Shown in pieces: positions 1 to 12,640 of a stretch of 64,000 nucleotides of DNA. This DNA is from Pteria penguin (lineage: Eukaryota > Mollusca > Bivalvia > Pterioida > Pteriidae). Below the pieces are notes generated by a model. That model saw only the letters and a program-made list of their open reading frames with translations, had not been told where the DNA came from and searched no databases. Location: the NCBI GenBank assembly GCA_035048485.1, contig CM068590.1:14407798-14471797 (forward strand), in the 5' to 3' direction. Both the position numbers and the translations under genes were made by a program. Numbering within the stretch: position 1 is the stretch's first letter; each line of letters starts with the position of its first letter.

Positions 1-1240
1 ACACTTCGATACAGAGCGATCATGAGCACTTTGAAACAAAGAAAATTCGGAACAATGCTCTTGCGCAAGAAATAGCACATAAAATGGACACATCGTTAAC
101 GTATGATTTATTGAAGTATCTGAGATTTTTTTTTTTGTATAACATGTGTATTGTTTTAAAGTTCATGTATCACATTTCTTTGCATTACTATGCTACCAAT
201 AGTGTTGAGAAGATCACATTAGACCGTCTGAAAATGATATAAATCGGGTTCGATTTAAATAAAGATAATGTGGTCCCACTACTTGATGTTACGAAGTCAG
301 TTACTGTTAGAAATAATGCTTGTGTCATTGGAGCTTGTGGGCTAAAATGACGTAAGAACGGGACACAGATTCCACGTGATCGAAGGATATTCCTCGAAGA
401 AGGTTTAATATAATGTAAAATACGAAAGTAACTGGTGTCATATGATTATGACACTAACAACAATGTACCCAAGTGGACAATCACGGACCCCAGAAATCCA
501 GAGGTGAGACCAGTTGTCTGGGAGAAATGAGGGTCGATGAACCTTAAGATTTGGAAATAGGATATGCCCTATCTAGACAAAAGCAACTCTACAAAGTTGG
601 TTTCTAATGGAAAAAGGCAATTTTCTCTTACATTGTTCTTTTTCGTCAAAGTCTTGGGAAAGTATCGTGACGTCACCTGCCTCGTATGTTGCCTTAAAAT
701 CTCTGTCATTGCCGCCGAGAAGCTGGAAGGATTTCTTTTACATATAAATGTCGATCAGGACATGGGATCATCATCCTTATTATTATTATTATCATCGTCG
801 TCGTCGTCATCATTATCATCATCATCAGCCATAAACAAAAATAAAATCTCCTGTAGGATTCGAATCATCAACATTCCGATCCCGAGCCAAATACTTTTTT
901 TTTCAAATGTTGAAAAAATATTAGTTTAACGAACTATCATCCTTTTACAATAACTGTATGTGCTACTGATTTCGCAGGTTTTTTCACACAAAGACTAAAA
1001 CGAAGCAAAAAGAAGTACTTCAAACATCTCCCACTAACTTCTTGTGAGTAGGTATTTTATGAAGCACGTATATAAGAGTTCCATTCCGTGTTAGATCACA
1101 AGGTAATAAGAGTCACTCTCTGTTAATTCGTACACTGCTTTATATTGTACGTAAAATAGTAGCACCACGTTGCACTGAATTAGAATGTCAAATTTAGTAA
1201 GCTTCCCATGCTTAGGTAGCTTTACTCGTCAAAAAAGGTG
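1..1240. other. Intergenic, no gene recognised
   Basis: AT-rich non-coding DNA. The longest open frame (564-929, plus) runs into a serine-coding trinucleotide repeat and a non-conserved tail, so I do not regard it as a gene. Around 850-880 a degenerate tRNA-like B-box (GGATTCGAATC) is visible but too decayed to classify. Confidence 0.6.
775..831. repeat. Compound trinucleotide microsatellite (TTA)(CGT)(CAT)
   Basis: Runs of TTA, then TCG/TCA triplets, follow each other without interruption. The motif drifts by single substitutions, as expected of an interrupted microsatellite. Confidence 0.85.
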
Positions 1241-1252
1241 CAAAACATACAA

Positions 1253-1510
1253 GTCGATGTGGCTCAGTGGATGAGACGTTTGGCTAGAGACCGAGAGGTC
1301 CCAGGTTAGACTCCCGTTGGGGTATATCAATGCCCTGTCTTTCGGATGAGACAGAAGAAACCGAGGTCTTTTGTCATGGTAGGCTCTCATTGCTTAGGGT
1401 GGGACCATTGCAAAGGTATAAATTTCTATGCAATGCATTAGTCAGATGCCGTCAGCAGATACTCGAAATAATCGTGGAGTGACGTAAAACAATAATTAAT
1501 CAATCAATCT
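1253..1510 (+). mobile_element. SINE-A copy 1, full length, with target-site duplication
   Basis: tRNA-derived SINE on the plus strand. The head contains an A-box-like GTGGCTCAGTGGATGAG and a B-box-like AGGTTAGACTCC. The body contains CTTTCGGATGAGACAG, TAAATTTCTATGCAATGCA and GTGGAGTGACGTAAAACAA, and the 3' tail is (AATC)n. The element is flanked by the 12-bp direct repeat CAAAACATACAA at 1241-1252 and 1511-1522, a target-site duplication showing insertion by retroposition. SINEs of this kind are transcribed by RNA polymerase III from the internal boxes and depend on LINE machinery. No LINE is visible in the window. Confidence 0.88.
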
Positions 1511-1629
1511 CAAAACATACAAACAAAATACTTTTAACATTTTGCACACATACAGTGAATGTGGTCTAAATCTGTTTGGAAAATTGAACAAGTCACACAA
1601 CACCTGACCAGGGTCAGTTTGTTTCTTTC

Positions 1630-1893
1630 TTCTTGTTTTACCTCACACCAAATTACTGCACTTAAATGGTGACGACATTTGTCTGATGCAATGCACAGAA
1701 ATTTAGACTTATGCAACAAAACCTCCTGAAGCAGCGATAGATACTTTACGTGCCATATCTATCGTGATACGGGGACTTAGATTTTTACTGTCTCACCCGA
1801 AATCCAGGGCACAGACGAGTCTCCGATCCGACTCGAACCGGAACCTCTTGGTCACGAGCCAAGCTCCTAATAGATTGAACTAGACTGTCTCAA
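1630..1893 (-). mobile_element. SINE-A copy 2, diverged
   Basis: Minus-strand copy of the same SINE family. It has a TTTTACCTCACACC tail region, GTCTGATGCAATGCA, AATTTAGACTTATGCAAC, TTTTTACTGTCTCACCCGAAA and the tRNA-like head (complement of CGACTCGAACCGGAACCTCTTGGTCACGAGCC). It is more diverged than copy 1 and has lost the ATTG tail, so it is probably older. No clear target-site duplication was found. Confidence 0.78.
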
Positions 1894-3828
1894 AACAGGG
1901 TCAGAACAGTGGTATAAAAACGTGTAAGCTAAACAGTGAATATTATCACTGACACGAATGCTGGACATATTCTTAAAATCGAAAATGGAAAGAGAAATTG
2001 GAAACCACAACGGCCATTTTTTTTTCAAATTTTGAAATGGCAAAATATCAAATACCGCCATTATACATGTTATAAAGCTGCAAAGTACTGATCATGATGT
2101 TTTACACCAGTTAATGAAACAAACAAAAGTAAATAATCCCCCACAATCATTAATCGATCTTCTTTTTTATTCTATCTATGGCTTTCGAGTAAACAGATGC
2201 TAGTGCTAGATATTGACAGAAGTGAAAACTAGTTGTCTCTGAATGAATACGTTTCTTACTATTAAAAAGAATAAATTGATTTGTATGACACAGATAGATT
2301 TGAGCCTCTAGCAACAGATAGATTTGAGCCTCTAGCAATTGATCAACACCTTGACAAAACTTTTACACTGAAATTAAAAATACCAGAATTTAAATCGATG
2401 AATTGTTCTAAAATAAAACTTAAAAACATATTTAACTCATGCAGTTAGAGTATTAAGCCTAATTCATAAAACGGATTTCCATTTATCAAGATAAAATCCA
2501 GTGTTATAACGGAAGGAAAATTCCGACGCCGGGAAGATGGCAAGTTTTCAGATGAAACTGGAGATATGTGTATCTTTTGTAATGACACAGAAGAGATTGT
2601 GACGACTTGGTTGTAAAACTTAACTCGTGATGTAAGTATAAGAGGCTACGTAATTGATTTGACCGTTGAAATGAGAAATCGTGTGCCCATGGTAGACATC
2701 TGGGCAACCGATGTATACTTTGTGGTGACCCCTTTTAACCAAATGGCGCGATATATAGGAAGAAAGGAAGCTTCAACGTCTGTCAACTTGAGTGTAAGGC
2801 AGTATCTAATATAAAATTTGCATTAGTAAGACCATGAATTGATGAAAGTTCGAGCTCGATAAAGGCTCTGAATTTCTCGCTTGTAGCTGTTTTTCCTAAT
2901 TCCAATTCTACTGGACAATGGATATGCAAGTAAAGAAAACGATGACTAAAGTATCTTTCCAAACTTTGGCATTGTTTATGTTCATATGTAAGTGCGTGCA
3001 GATTGAGTCAATTATATAAAGCCCTAGGAATTCGAGGTAGATGAAAGTATTAGAAATTATGGACGGTCCGTAAGATTATGTACATATTTAAAAATCAGTA
3101 GACCATTCACAAAATTCATATGAAATCTTTAGGATTTTTTTCTAGATAAAATATAATATTAAATTTCAATAAGCAGGATGTGAAATGTTTTATTGTGTTT
3201 TAGGATGAAAAATATTATCATTACTTTAATCTTTCCAAGTTCAGATTCCTCTTATTTGTAAATTCTGTGTTTAAAAATTATGAAAAAAATTCAATAATTT
3301 CTCTTTCTTATTTTATTTTATTTCTATTTATCTTTTTATTAAATTAATTAAGGAAATTATATAAAATATCAACCAAACTTTATCAAAACAACATAGGAAA
3401 GACGCCCCCGCCCCCAGACAAAATACAAAATAAATAGATAAATAAAATAAAAATGAATAATGTAAATAAATAAAATGAAAAAAGTAAAAAATAAAGTAAG
3501 CACTAGATGGCAAACGGTTAACAAACACACAACCCCCTCCCTCATTCCCACTCACAATCCCTCACAAAAACGATTACATTCCCATGAATCAAAATTGCCT
3601 TACATATTATATACTTACATGCTATATCTACATACTCATATCATTGTACATAAAGTATACGATGTAATCATTATCAATAAAGTTTTCTCAAGTATCAGAA
3701 CTATTAAATATCAAATGCATACTTACATCAGTTGATGTATATCGCAGTTTGATTATTTTATCTCGTATGAAATGCAATACACATATGCATATATAGTGTA
3801 CTTTTAGTATGAATCAATATTCTGAAGC
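1894..3828. other. Intergenic, no gene recognised
   Basis: AT-rich DNA with short unrelated frames on both strands. The frames at 3328-3555 fall in a T-rich low-complexity stretch (3290-3490) whose hydrophobic translation is a composition artefact. A 24-bp direct repeat at 2291-2338 is listed separately. Confidence 0.6.
2291..2338. repeat. Perfect 24-bp tandem duplication
   Basis: The unit starting CAGATAGATTTGAGCCTCTA occurs twice head to tail (2291-2314 and 2315-2338) with no mismatch, which points to a recent local duplication. Confidence 0.92.
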
Positions 3829-3990
3829 CGAATTAGACCAGTTAGTCAGCTTGACTATGAACCAGGAGGTGTGAGGTTCAATTCCACCATGTAACATTAT
3901 TTAGAGGATACATTTTAAAACCATTATTTGGAAAAGGCCTCGATTCGGGGTCTCGTTTGTGTCCTTCGGACGTGTTGTCCAGAAAAAAAA
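3829..3990 (+). repeat. Possible tRNA-related repeat (degenerate)
   Basis: A tRNA-like head is visible, with TTAGACCAGTTAGTCAGCTTGAC (A-box-like) followed by a B-box-like AGGTTCAATTCC about 35 bases later. A GGCCTCGATTCGGGGTCTC stretch follows. It differs from the SINE-A and SINE-B bodies. It could be a lone fragment of another SINE, or chance resemblance. Confidence 0.35.
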
Positions 3991-4073
3991 TCAAAGTACT
4001 GACAGTACTGATAGAAGGTGATTAATGAAGAACACTGTATAGTCAACAATAGCAACGCCTAGCGTGGCATTAT

Positions 4074-4622
4074 ATGCCTGTCACTAAGTTTGAAGGGATG
4101 AAGTATAGAAACATTCCCAAATTGCAAAAATTCTGTGAAATACTATTCAAATCCATGCAATGGGTAAAAAGTTATGGACTAGACAAAGATTTACCCACCC
4201 ATCATATACAATGTGAACTTGACCTTGCATATATAACTTTGGTTCAAAGTCAAGACACATCCTTGGGTCCTGGGCAACAATTCTGTGAAATATTACGTAT
4301 ACTCAAATCTATGCAAGGGATACAAAGTTATGGCTCAGACAAAGATTTACCCATCATATGCATTGTGACCTTGACTTGCAGATATAACTTGTTCAAGGTC
4401 AAAAAATACACCCTTTGATCCTGATTCTAGGTAAACAACTCTGTGATATATTACTCAAATCTATACAAGGGGTAGAAAGGTATGACACAGCCTGATTTAC
4501 CTATCACATACATTGTGACCTTGACCTTGAAGATACATGTATGACCTTTCAGTCAATGTCATGACACACCCTTAGGCCCAGGGCAACAATGCTGTGAAAT
4601 ATTATTCAAATTCATGCATGAT
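4074..4622 (+). repeat. Diverged tandem repeat, 150-157 bp unit, about 3.5 copies
   Basis: The segment ATTCTGTGAAATA...CAAATCCATGCAA recurs at about 4130, 4281, 4438 and 4589, giving periods of roughly 151-157 bp. Each unit carries AGACAAAGATTTACC and, next to it, CATTGTGACCTTGACCTT or a variant. The copies are clearly diverged from each other. The 114-residue open frame across it reflects the repeats, not a conserved protein. TGACCTTGACCTT-bearing repeats are familiar from molluscan genomes (general knowledge, not searched). Confidence 0.85.
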
Positions 4623-4649
4623 TGAGTAGATAGATTGACAAATACTTGT

Positions 4650-4718
4650 TTTCACATGTGCTTTCCCACCGCCACCCCCTCCTTTTTTTGCAGTATTTTA
4701 ATCCTGGATCCGCCACAG
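4650..4718 (+). mobile_element. MITE-1 fragment (right end only)
   Basis: TTCACATGTGCTTTCCCACC...CCTTTTTTTGCAG...GGATCCGCCACAG matches the right-hand 65-70 bases of the complete element at 55696-55862, ending in the inverted-repeat motif TCCGCCACAG. The left half is absent. Confidence 0.7.
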
Positions 4719-7700
4719 TTTATATCCTAAATGATATATAGAATCTGAATCTTAGCAAGCACAGTAATGCCCGCCCGAGGTAATACCTCGACCTTAACTG
4801 TCTATCACACGCGTGCATTTTTCCAGAAATTGGTCCTTGCCTTCTGTTTGATCAGGGGAAGGCTGGCTCTAGCGTGAACGTTCCCCTTGAGGTGAAGGCT
4901 CACTTAGAGGTAGGACCGCAGGGCAAAGGGGGGGAGGCTCACTCTGCAACACCGGCCATTCCGTTGATCAAAATTATAAGTTTACGCAATGTAAAAGAAT
5001 GTGTTTCTATCAATTTAATAGGGCCACGACTTGCGGCTAAGTTTAAAATATACCACCTTGGGCGCAAAGTAGGATATCGTCATAATTAATCATAATGAAC
5101 TAAACAGGGTATTCAATTTCAACGGGAAAATGGAGTTATTCCCAGCACAGTAAGAGGCATCCTCAAGTCTGTATATGATTTTCCTATATCAAAAATCTAT
5201 CTTTACTTCATTTCCCCAGCTGACAATATCAACAGGGACTTATATTTCTAATATACATACCTGATCAAATAATTAAAGATTTATAAACTGAGGGTTGGGT
5301 GGGATATGACCCTAGATTAATATCAAGATAAATGAATAAGATAAAAGCGATTATTTCATCCTTAATACATTACACATTTATATATTTATGTATATTGTAT
5401 ATATGCCTTTACATGAGGTCATTGAGGGGGGTGTATGTTTAATGTCGAAAAATAATGTTAAATTGATGGACTTGTTGTATATTCGTACTATCATTGGGAG
5501 AGTAAATGGCTTGATTTGCAAATATGGATATTTGGAATTACACAGAGACTCAGGGTTAGATCCAGAACCTCAACAGGTATTGGGAGTGGGAAAGTCTGCA
5601 AGCCGAATTGGTCGATTAGGGGCGTTTTTGTCCACTTCATTGAAATCAGCGCATGTACTATGGCATGCTGATGGATCATATCTCCTTTTCACTGTGTCAG
5701 CAGCTTCGATAAAGTTTTAACCGGCGGCAATTTTGAAAAAAAAATTATGCAATTGGTAACATCTATAGTGTATTATGATTGTTTCTGGCTAGTGATTGAT
5801 TTAATATGAAAACATTTACTTAACAAAGATGTCTTTGTTGCCCACCCCCTATGCTTCCTGTCGGATGGGGGCACGTGCAATAGTTGAATCTGCACCTGAA
5901 TCCTTAAGTATAAAATTAGTTTAACCTCTCCCAACTTCCTCTTTTTTGACAGTGACTTAAGTGTTGATTAGATATGGTTTATAAATATCTAAAACCAACA
6001 TAAATCGATAGATCTAATGTTCACGAGATGATCTAAAACAATTTGTACCATATGTACAACAGACTGTGTCTGGAAATTTGAAATTTAAACGGCAATATCA
6101 ATGCATTGCCATATGCCAATTATGGTAGAACGGAGGGTGGGCAATTGTCAGTAATTCAGAAAATAGTTCTTAAGAATTTATAACAAAACTAAATCTAATT
6201 TTAAGGGAAAAATACAAAAGAAGTGCAAAATTATGCACCTCTCTCTCTCTCTCTACCTCTCTCTCTATCTCTTTCTCTCTCTCTGTGTGTATCACTTTCA
6301 TAAGAATTTGAACGTCACATGCAGACTAGTTATATACAATGTTTGAATTTCCAGTTGTGTCTGATTTTATGATTATGCCATGCTTTGTCTGGACAAACAT
6401 GTTAATTGAAATTTGATTAAAGGGGAATAAGTCACTACCCCATGTAGATTAATACCAATTTTACAACATTTTGTGAAAAGCTATAGATCTAAATCTTGAA
6501 AATAAAAAAAGATACCGATGTACAAACTAGTGACACATATTAGGGATTAAAATTAGCGTCTAGAAAAGAAGAGTTAGGAAGGATTTTCAGAGTAACAGAG
6601 GAAAAGTAAGGTCTTCCGTGACATCACAAAGAAAAATAACAAAAGAAATTAGAGCTAACTAATTACATGTAAATGAAACTCGCATTTTTTTATGTATATA
6701 ATAGCAACATAGCAATGAATAAACATGTGCTTAAACATCATATCACAATATTCTACTTGTCTTTTCGGAAAATCCGGTCACCCCATAGTAATTTTCAAAG
6801 CTGTTTTTTTTTTATACATATACATGTACTAAGAGCTCAAACGCACCGACTTACAAACAGTAGAAATACTGTTGAATTATTCACAGAGACAAGAACAATT
6901 TTTTATGAATATTTTGTAAATGAAATGCATTTGATCTTCTCTCTATGTTTACTTTGACAGTGTCACTGTGTGAAATATCCTTTATGTTGACATACGTCAT
7001 GCACGAACAAGGTTTGTACGATGTTTCAGTGCATATGGGTATCAATATTATGTGTTTGTACCATTAATTGTTCATTTTGATGTACATAGGTTTCAGTATA
7101 TTCCGAGACAAAAATGTATAAATTAGAATGGTTTAACAACCACAACGACCATTCCGGGTTCAAAATATTTTCTACTTGTACAGAAACGTCTTATTTTTGT
7201 ACCGAAACAATGTACCGAAATAATCTTGCATCGAAACATCTGTAATCCCTTATACTTAGTCCGAACGACTTGGAACCTTTGATTTATTATATAAGTAAAA
7301 ACTGCAACAGACTATGTACAATATAGAAGATGTTTAGTTGAATAAACAAACGAGGTCATGCACACAAGTGAAGATGTGCATATATATCAAACACAATAAA
7401 AACAAAACAAAACGATCGATCTATCCTTAAGCGAAAGATAGCCATGGCTAAGAAATAAACTTGTATCTTTTGACACGACATACTGTAGCGCAGGAATATT
7501 TTTCATATAACTTTATCTCATAAATAAGAGTACACTTAATCTATCTATTTTAGCAAATTTCAATATGTAAAGCACAAATTCTTTAACTTTAGTAGCTAAA
7601 ATTGAATTTTATGCAAGATTTGTTCAGGAACTATATTTTTGTAACTGTTTAGGGCGGAAGAACACTTGGGTAACATCGGTTTCCAAATTGGGATGGACGA

Positions 7701-10502
7701 CGGCTTAGGGAAGCTGATTACATCACCTTCCAAAAACGAGATATCATGTTCTACTGCATCCTTTTGTAACAGCCAATCTTATTGGTTGCTTGATTAAAAA
7801 TCTAAGGGAATTAATGTTTCACCGCAGTTTTGTACATGACGACACGGCAGATCATATAGGCCAAATGCATCGGAATAGGGTTACCATGCATATGTTTTAC
7901 TTAAACTGAGAGGGTATCGGCAAGTTTCTATTCCACTCTTCTCAATTTCTTGCAGAAGATTCGTGGATAACCTTTCATTCGATAGTGTTATTGGCAAACT
8001 GTATTATATAAGTTCACTGATTTGTACGCTGAGAAAATATAGTGCGGTATAAATTCGGGATTGATCTCATGTAGAAGCCCGATTAAAACTCAATGTAACA
8101 TGGTAAATGCTTTAAATTTAACAAATAAAGCCATTGAAGACCAAGTCATATCGTCTAGAGGCAAAACTCTGATTTTACAAGAATCGTGGTTAAACCTGAG
8201 ATGTTGGCAGAGGGGCGTGTGGATTGTAAAGGAACGACAACTCTGCTTTGGAGATTGATACAGGTTGTGAATACAGCTCATAATTGTTGACCTAATATAA
8301 CGTCATAGCGACAACAGTCACGAAAATCCCCGAGACTTGCCGAAGCAACACACATTTACATTTATATTCCAATATCAATATTTCCAGAACGAGTAATTAT
8401 TTTCAAAAACAAAAAATATGAAGATGTTATTTAAATCATATATATTTTATTTAAGCAAAATCATAAATTTGTATAATTTAAATTTCCCATGACCTTTAAA
8501 GAATTATCAATCAATCAATCAAGTTATTACAATTAGCCACTGATTATCATTCGCGGCATCTGTGACGACATACAATACCTCTATTATTGATTCTTGCGAA
8601 GACGTTGCTTTTGGAAGGGGGGGGGGGGGGGGGGTTAAAATGTAATGTATTTTTTTTCTGTAATTTTGGATTTTACTTCTTTTTTTACAGTCACATTATA
8701 ATATAGAAAAACGAAATAGATGACGAAGTTACTCATTTTTAATTGTAATTAAACTAACGACGGAAAAAGTCAGAAAGTCATTAGTTCCAAAAAGAAAGAT
8801 TGTTCTTTTTTCACACTGTATTATTGTACAGTGATTTATAAGGGAGTACGAAAATATATGTGGAGCTTATGAAGGGAAAAACCAAACAAAAAAAACCAAA
8901 ACAAAAAACAAAACAAAAATAATAATAATAAAAAAAAAAACAAATAAAACAAAACAAACAAACAAACAAAAACCCAAACCTGTATTGGTCTCGAGTCGAC
9001 GCCTTATTTATTACACTGATATTACTAATTCAAGCCCCTGAATTTATTTATTTATTTATCTATTTTCGTGTTGTTTCTTCCTCGGTCCTCGCGGCAAATC
9101 GCCCCACCATGTTTGTTTTGGTTCTTGTCTGATAACAGAGTGACGTCGTGGCAAACAGATACCACACAAAGGGTATATCAAAATCATAGTCGGATTGATG
9201 GGTAATCCAATATATTATAATAATTGGCTCCTCTCAGCCAATCAGATTCCAAGAATTTGGCAGAGGTGGGATAAAATTGTATATGCAGACCAATGTCTGT
9301 ATGTTGGTCAAATCATTGTACTTGTATGTTGTTGTTTTACTGTATGCAAAGAAATTAACTTAGAATTTAAACAAATTGGTGTTCTTTAAATTTACTCAAG
9401 ATTCATGACCACTTATGGTGTTAATGATTTCAAGTTTATATATCTTGCTTAAAATTTCTATAAATAAACATGGAGAAACAGTCCTACTGCATTGTCCTTG
9501 TATATATTTTCAAGATACGGAGTATCATAGCTACAATAAGGTCAACATACACGCGCACATTTTGATTCTGATGACGTCATATAATTATGACGTAAGTTTC
9601 TCCCATCGAGAACAATGGCTTTGGTAGGTGACTAAATGCAAACCATGACGGATTTCGTATTGCATGCTATTGAAATAGGTCTTTACAGTCTATACACACG
9701 TAAAAGCAAACTGACTAAACTCTTTAGCGCAATATGCGAAATTAATAAAAAAAAAACAATATTCAAACCATAAGAGAGTGGCTTAAGAAGAAGAAAAAAA
9801 ATGAACTTACATCTCCAATTTCTCTGTTAATATTATGCCTTACAGGAACAGTTTCTTAATAAAGCAATTTGAAACAAAAGACGAACACATAAAATGAAAA
9901 TGATATTGTAGACATACAGAAATTAAAACGTCGTTCGCAATTTCAAATTCAATGAGGAATTCCATTTTCAATATTGTATTTTACTACCAGAGGGCGCAAT
10001 CAAATGCATATTGTAATATACAGATATATGACCATCGTCGTTATATGACTCTAATAAAAATAACAATATTGAAATGTGTGTAAAATGGTTAGATGGTAAC
10101 CAGAAAATAGTTAAAAATGTTAATGTCAAAATTTGGAAAAGATTATTTATGGTCCCATTTCAGCAAAAACTTCGTACGTGTAACCATCGTTTTCCTAATG
10201 TAACATGTCGGTGTTATAGATTTAATATCCAAAAAAAAAAAAAAATACTGTTAATGTTTTATGCAATTTTCACGAAAGTTGAGGTGAATTCCCATTCCTA
10301 TTCAATTGTAAATATCAGTCACATATAAAAAATATCTTATTGATGCTACAGAATGTTTTAAAATTTATTAGAATTAAAATCTTTGATGCAATCGCATGAT
10401 GGCATTGTCCTGCGAGAACTATAATATCCATAATATATTGCTAGTACTTTTTCTTACGTTCACTATCTTTGTAATATATTTGCATATATGTTTAAACGCT
10501 TG

Positions 10503-10506
<4 letters not shown>
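4719..10506. other. Intergenic, no gene recognised
   Basis: Nearly 6 kb with no recognisable exon, RNA gene or complete transposable element. All open frames are short (110 residues at most) and show no family resemblance. Low-complexity patches include a CT-rich run (6239-6290), an 18-base G run (8617-8634) and A-rich AAACAAAA DNA (8880-8970). A TGACGTCA site sits at about 9572-9579, close to a second TGACGTAA. Confidence 0.6.

Positions 10507-10596
<90 letters not shown>
10507..10596. repeat. (AT)n microsatellite, about 90 bp
   Basis: Uninterrupted alternating AT apart from one ATG interruption near 10583. It can form a hairpin or cruciform, and length variation is expected. Confidence 0.97.
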
Positions 10597-10660
10597 TTTC
10601 AAAAGCATCGTATTCATGTATTCATGAAAATAAAAAAAAACAAAAAAAAAAGCCTTATAG

Positions 10661-10729
10661 GTGTGTGATCAGGTGCCATGAAGGAGTAAGCATCCCCTGT
10701 TGACCGGTCACACCCGCCGTGATGTCATA
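10661..10729 (+). repeat. Repeat-E fragment (GACCGGTCACACCCGC family)
   Basis: GGTGCCATGAAGGAGTAAGCATCCCCTGTTGACCGGTCACACCCGCCGTGATGTCA closely matches 15322-15382 in the same orientation, and its left half matches the minus strand of 18405-18440. This defines a dispersed repeat family. What class of element it belongs to cannot be read here, and no inverted repeats or protein are visible. Confidence 0.75.
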
Positions 10730-11057
10730 GGATTATGCCAGCTAGTATATTTCGTAGTCACATTAATTGGTCACGGTATAACCGCAGTCACACTAAATAA
10801 AGTCTGGAGGAATGAATAGTGGGAAATTGTACCACCATAGTACTTTGAAAATGAAAATCTTAGATGATGGTCCAAAATATAAATAGGTCCAGTATGCTCT
10901 CATATACTTGATACAACACTGTCGCATCGCCATTAACGAAAACACCATCAATATGCCAGATAGAATTAGTTTGCGTCTGGTGAGACTTAGCATCTCCTGT
11001 GTGTTCGCAACGTCTGTCAGAGATAATTCGGGTCGGCATAAGAAAAGAAAAAACTGA

Positions 11058-11222
11058 TGATTAATTGACGTTTAACCTCCCTTCTAACAATATTGCGATA
11101 TGAAATACATGAAGTGGTCAATCTCAAAGAATATATTGGCGCTATCAGGGGATCGAAGCTGGATCGTCTGCATAGCAAGCCCAACGCTTTATCACTATAC
11201 GAACTTTGCCCCCCTTCCCCCC
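11058..11222 (-). mobile_element. tRNA-derived SINE-like element (family D)
   Basis: On the minus strand, GTTCGTATAGTGATAAAGCG (A-box-like) is followed by CCAGCTTCGATCCCC (B-box-like), then a short body ending GGAGGTTAAACGTCAATTAATC. The body differs from SINE-A and SINE-B. The boundaries are estimates, and no target-site duplication was identified. Confidence 0.55.
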
Positions 11223-11466
11223 TAACACACACACATCCACACAGACATACAAATACACAAAAAGAATGAAATTCCTTCGTCTACTTTGGATATATTAAAT
11301 TATCAACCAATGACATACTGAGTCGTGCTATGTCACCGTGACGCAAAAAAAGCATACCACGACGGGCTGTCTTGGATATATTAGAGTAAGAGCATGTGTC
11401 CGGGGAGGAGAAGTTGTCGTCTCCTGCGTGGTTAGAAGAACTCGCCATGAGTGTCTTAATCGTTCA

Positions 11467-11699
11467 CATATTGATTGATTGATAATTGTTTTACGTCACT
11501 CCACGGCATCTGCCTGATGCATTTTGCATACAAATTTAGACCTTTGCAACGGACCAGCCCGAAGCAGTGAGGGATTTTTAATGGGCCTCAGATTTTACTG
11601 TCTCATCCGAAAGATAGAACACCGATATGCCCAGGGCATGAGTCGAACCCGGGACCTCTCGATCACGAGCCCAGCACCTTATCCACTAGACCACACCGG
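11467..11699 (-). mobile_element. SINE-A copy 3 with 12-bp target-site duplication
   Basis: Minus-strand SINE-A. It has an ATTG-rich tail, TTTTACGTCACTCCACGGC, ATTTAGACCTTTGCAAC, GAAGCAGTGAGGGA and CTGTCTCATCCGAAAGA. The tRNA-like head (minus strand) contains TGGTCTAGTGGATAAGG and CCCGGGTTCGACTC, good A- and B-boxes. Flanking direct repeats CTTAATCGTTCA lie at 11455-11466 and 11700-11711, with the last base of the head shared. An internal deletion after CACTCCACG removes the segment ATTATTTCACGTATATGGTGACG present in copy 5. Confidence 0.9.
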
Positions 11700-11711
11700 C
11701 TTAATCGTTCA

Positions 11712-11962
11712 AATAAAGCAGATATATGTTAGCATTTAACGTAAATGTGAGCACATCAATAAAATAGAGAAACTTGCGAGAAACTTCAGTACAAGCCACG
11801 AAGTCATCAAATATTGTGGGCGGACCAAACAAATTATGAAAACTCTCTGGGTTAATGGGTTGATAGCACTTGAAGTTTCACAGATAGACACTGCAAACTT
11901 GAAAGTTAGATTTGTTTTATTGTATCCGGCATTGAGTGGTAGCAAAGTAACAAAGTTCATTT
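11712..11962. other. Intergenic, nothing recognised
   Basis: Unique-looking DNA between a SINE and a microsatellite, with no supported exon. Confidence 0.5.
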
Positions 11963-11964
11963 TA

Positions 11965-12008
<44 letters not shown>

Positions 12009-12010
12009 TA
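11963..12010. repeat. (ATT)n microsatellite
   Basis: About 15 ATT triplets. The overlapping poly-Asn and poly-Leu frames on the two strands are products of the repeat. Confidence 0.95.
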
Positions 12011-12473
12011 TTAAATATGATTCCGAATTTTCCAACAGAGGGTCGAAGTCAACACCATTAATATTTGCTTTGTCGCAAAGACAGTGTGCATTGAAGGAAG
12101 GAGAAACGATATTATGAAACAGAATTTACTTCATAATGCCTTTCAACTTTTCAGGATGACAGACAAAAACACGGGCTTGGAACTGATGAAAGACGGCTAC
12201 CATATGCAAATTGCAACATTCTAAAGTCATACGTAAAATATTTGTCTGCTTGTCTTAGAAAACATATGTAGTAACAATAGGAACTCAACCTTCATAAACG
12301 TATACGTAAGATTATTTTCTCAGCTATTATGTTAATTATTTGATGTAAATTGTCTGGTCAAAGTAAATTTTAATATTAATGAATGTTCCCTGAGACAGAA
12401 TGTCTATCTGAATGCCATCACAAACTATTTCTTAAATGGCCATACATGTTTATTATTCATTTCATTATAATAA

Positions 12474-12640
12474 TATTAATGATGATGAGAATAATAATAA
12501 TAATAAAATAATAATAATAATAATAATGATAATGACAACAACAATAATAATAATAATAAGAAGAAGAAAAATAAGAAGAAGAAGAAGAATGATAATAATA
12601 ATAATGATAATAATACTGACAACAATAACAACAAGCAACC
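12474..12640. repeat. Interrupted AAT/AAG/ATG microsatellite tract
   Basis: Long AAT-dominated tract with AAG and ATG stretches. Four overlapping frames are open across it only because the repeat lacks stops. Confidence 0.92.

Noticed and set aside
4074..4418. 114-residue plus-strand frame
   Set aside because: It lies in a diverged 155-bp tandem repeat and its repeated peptides follow the DNA repeat.
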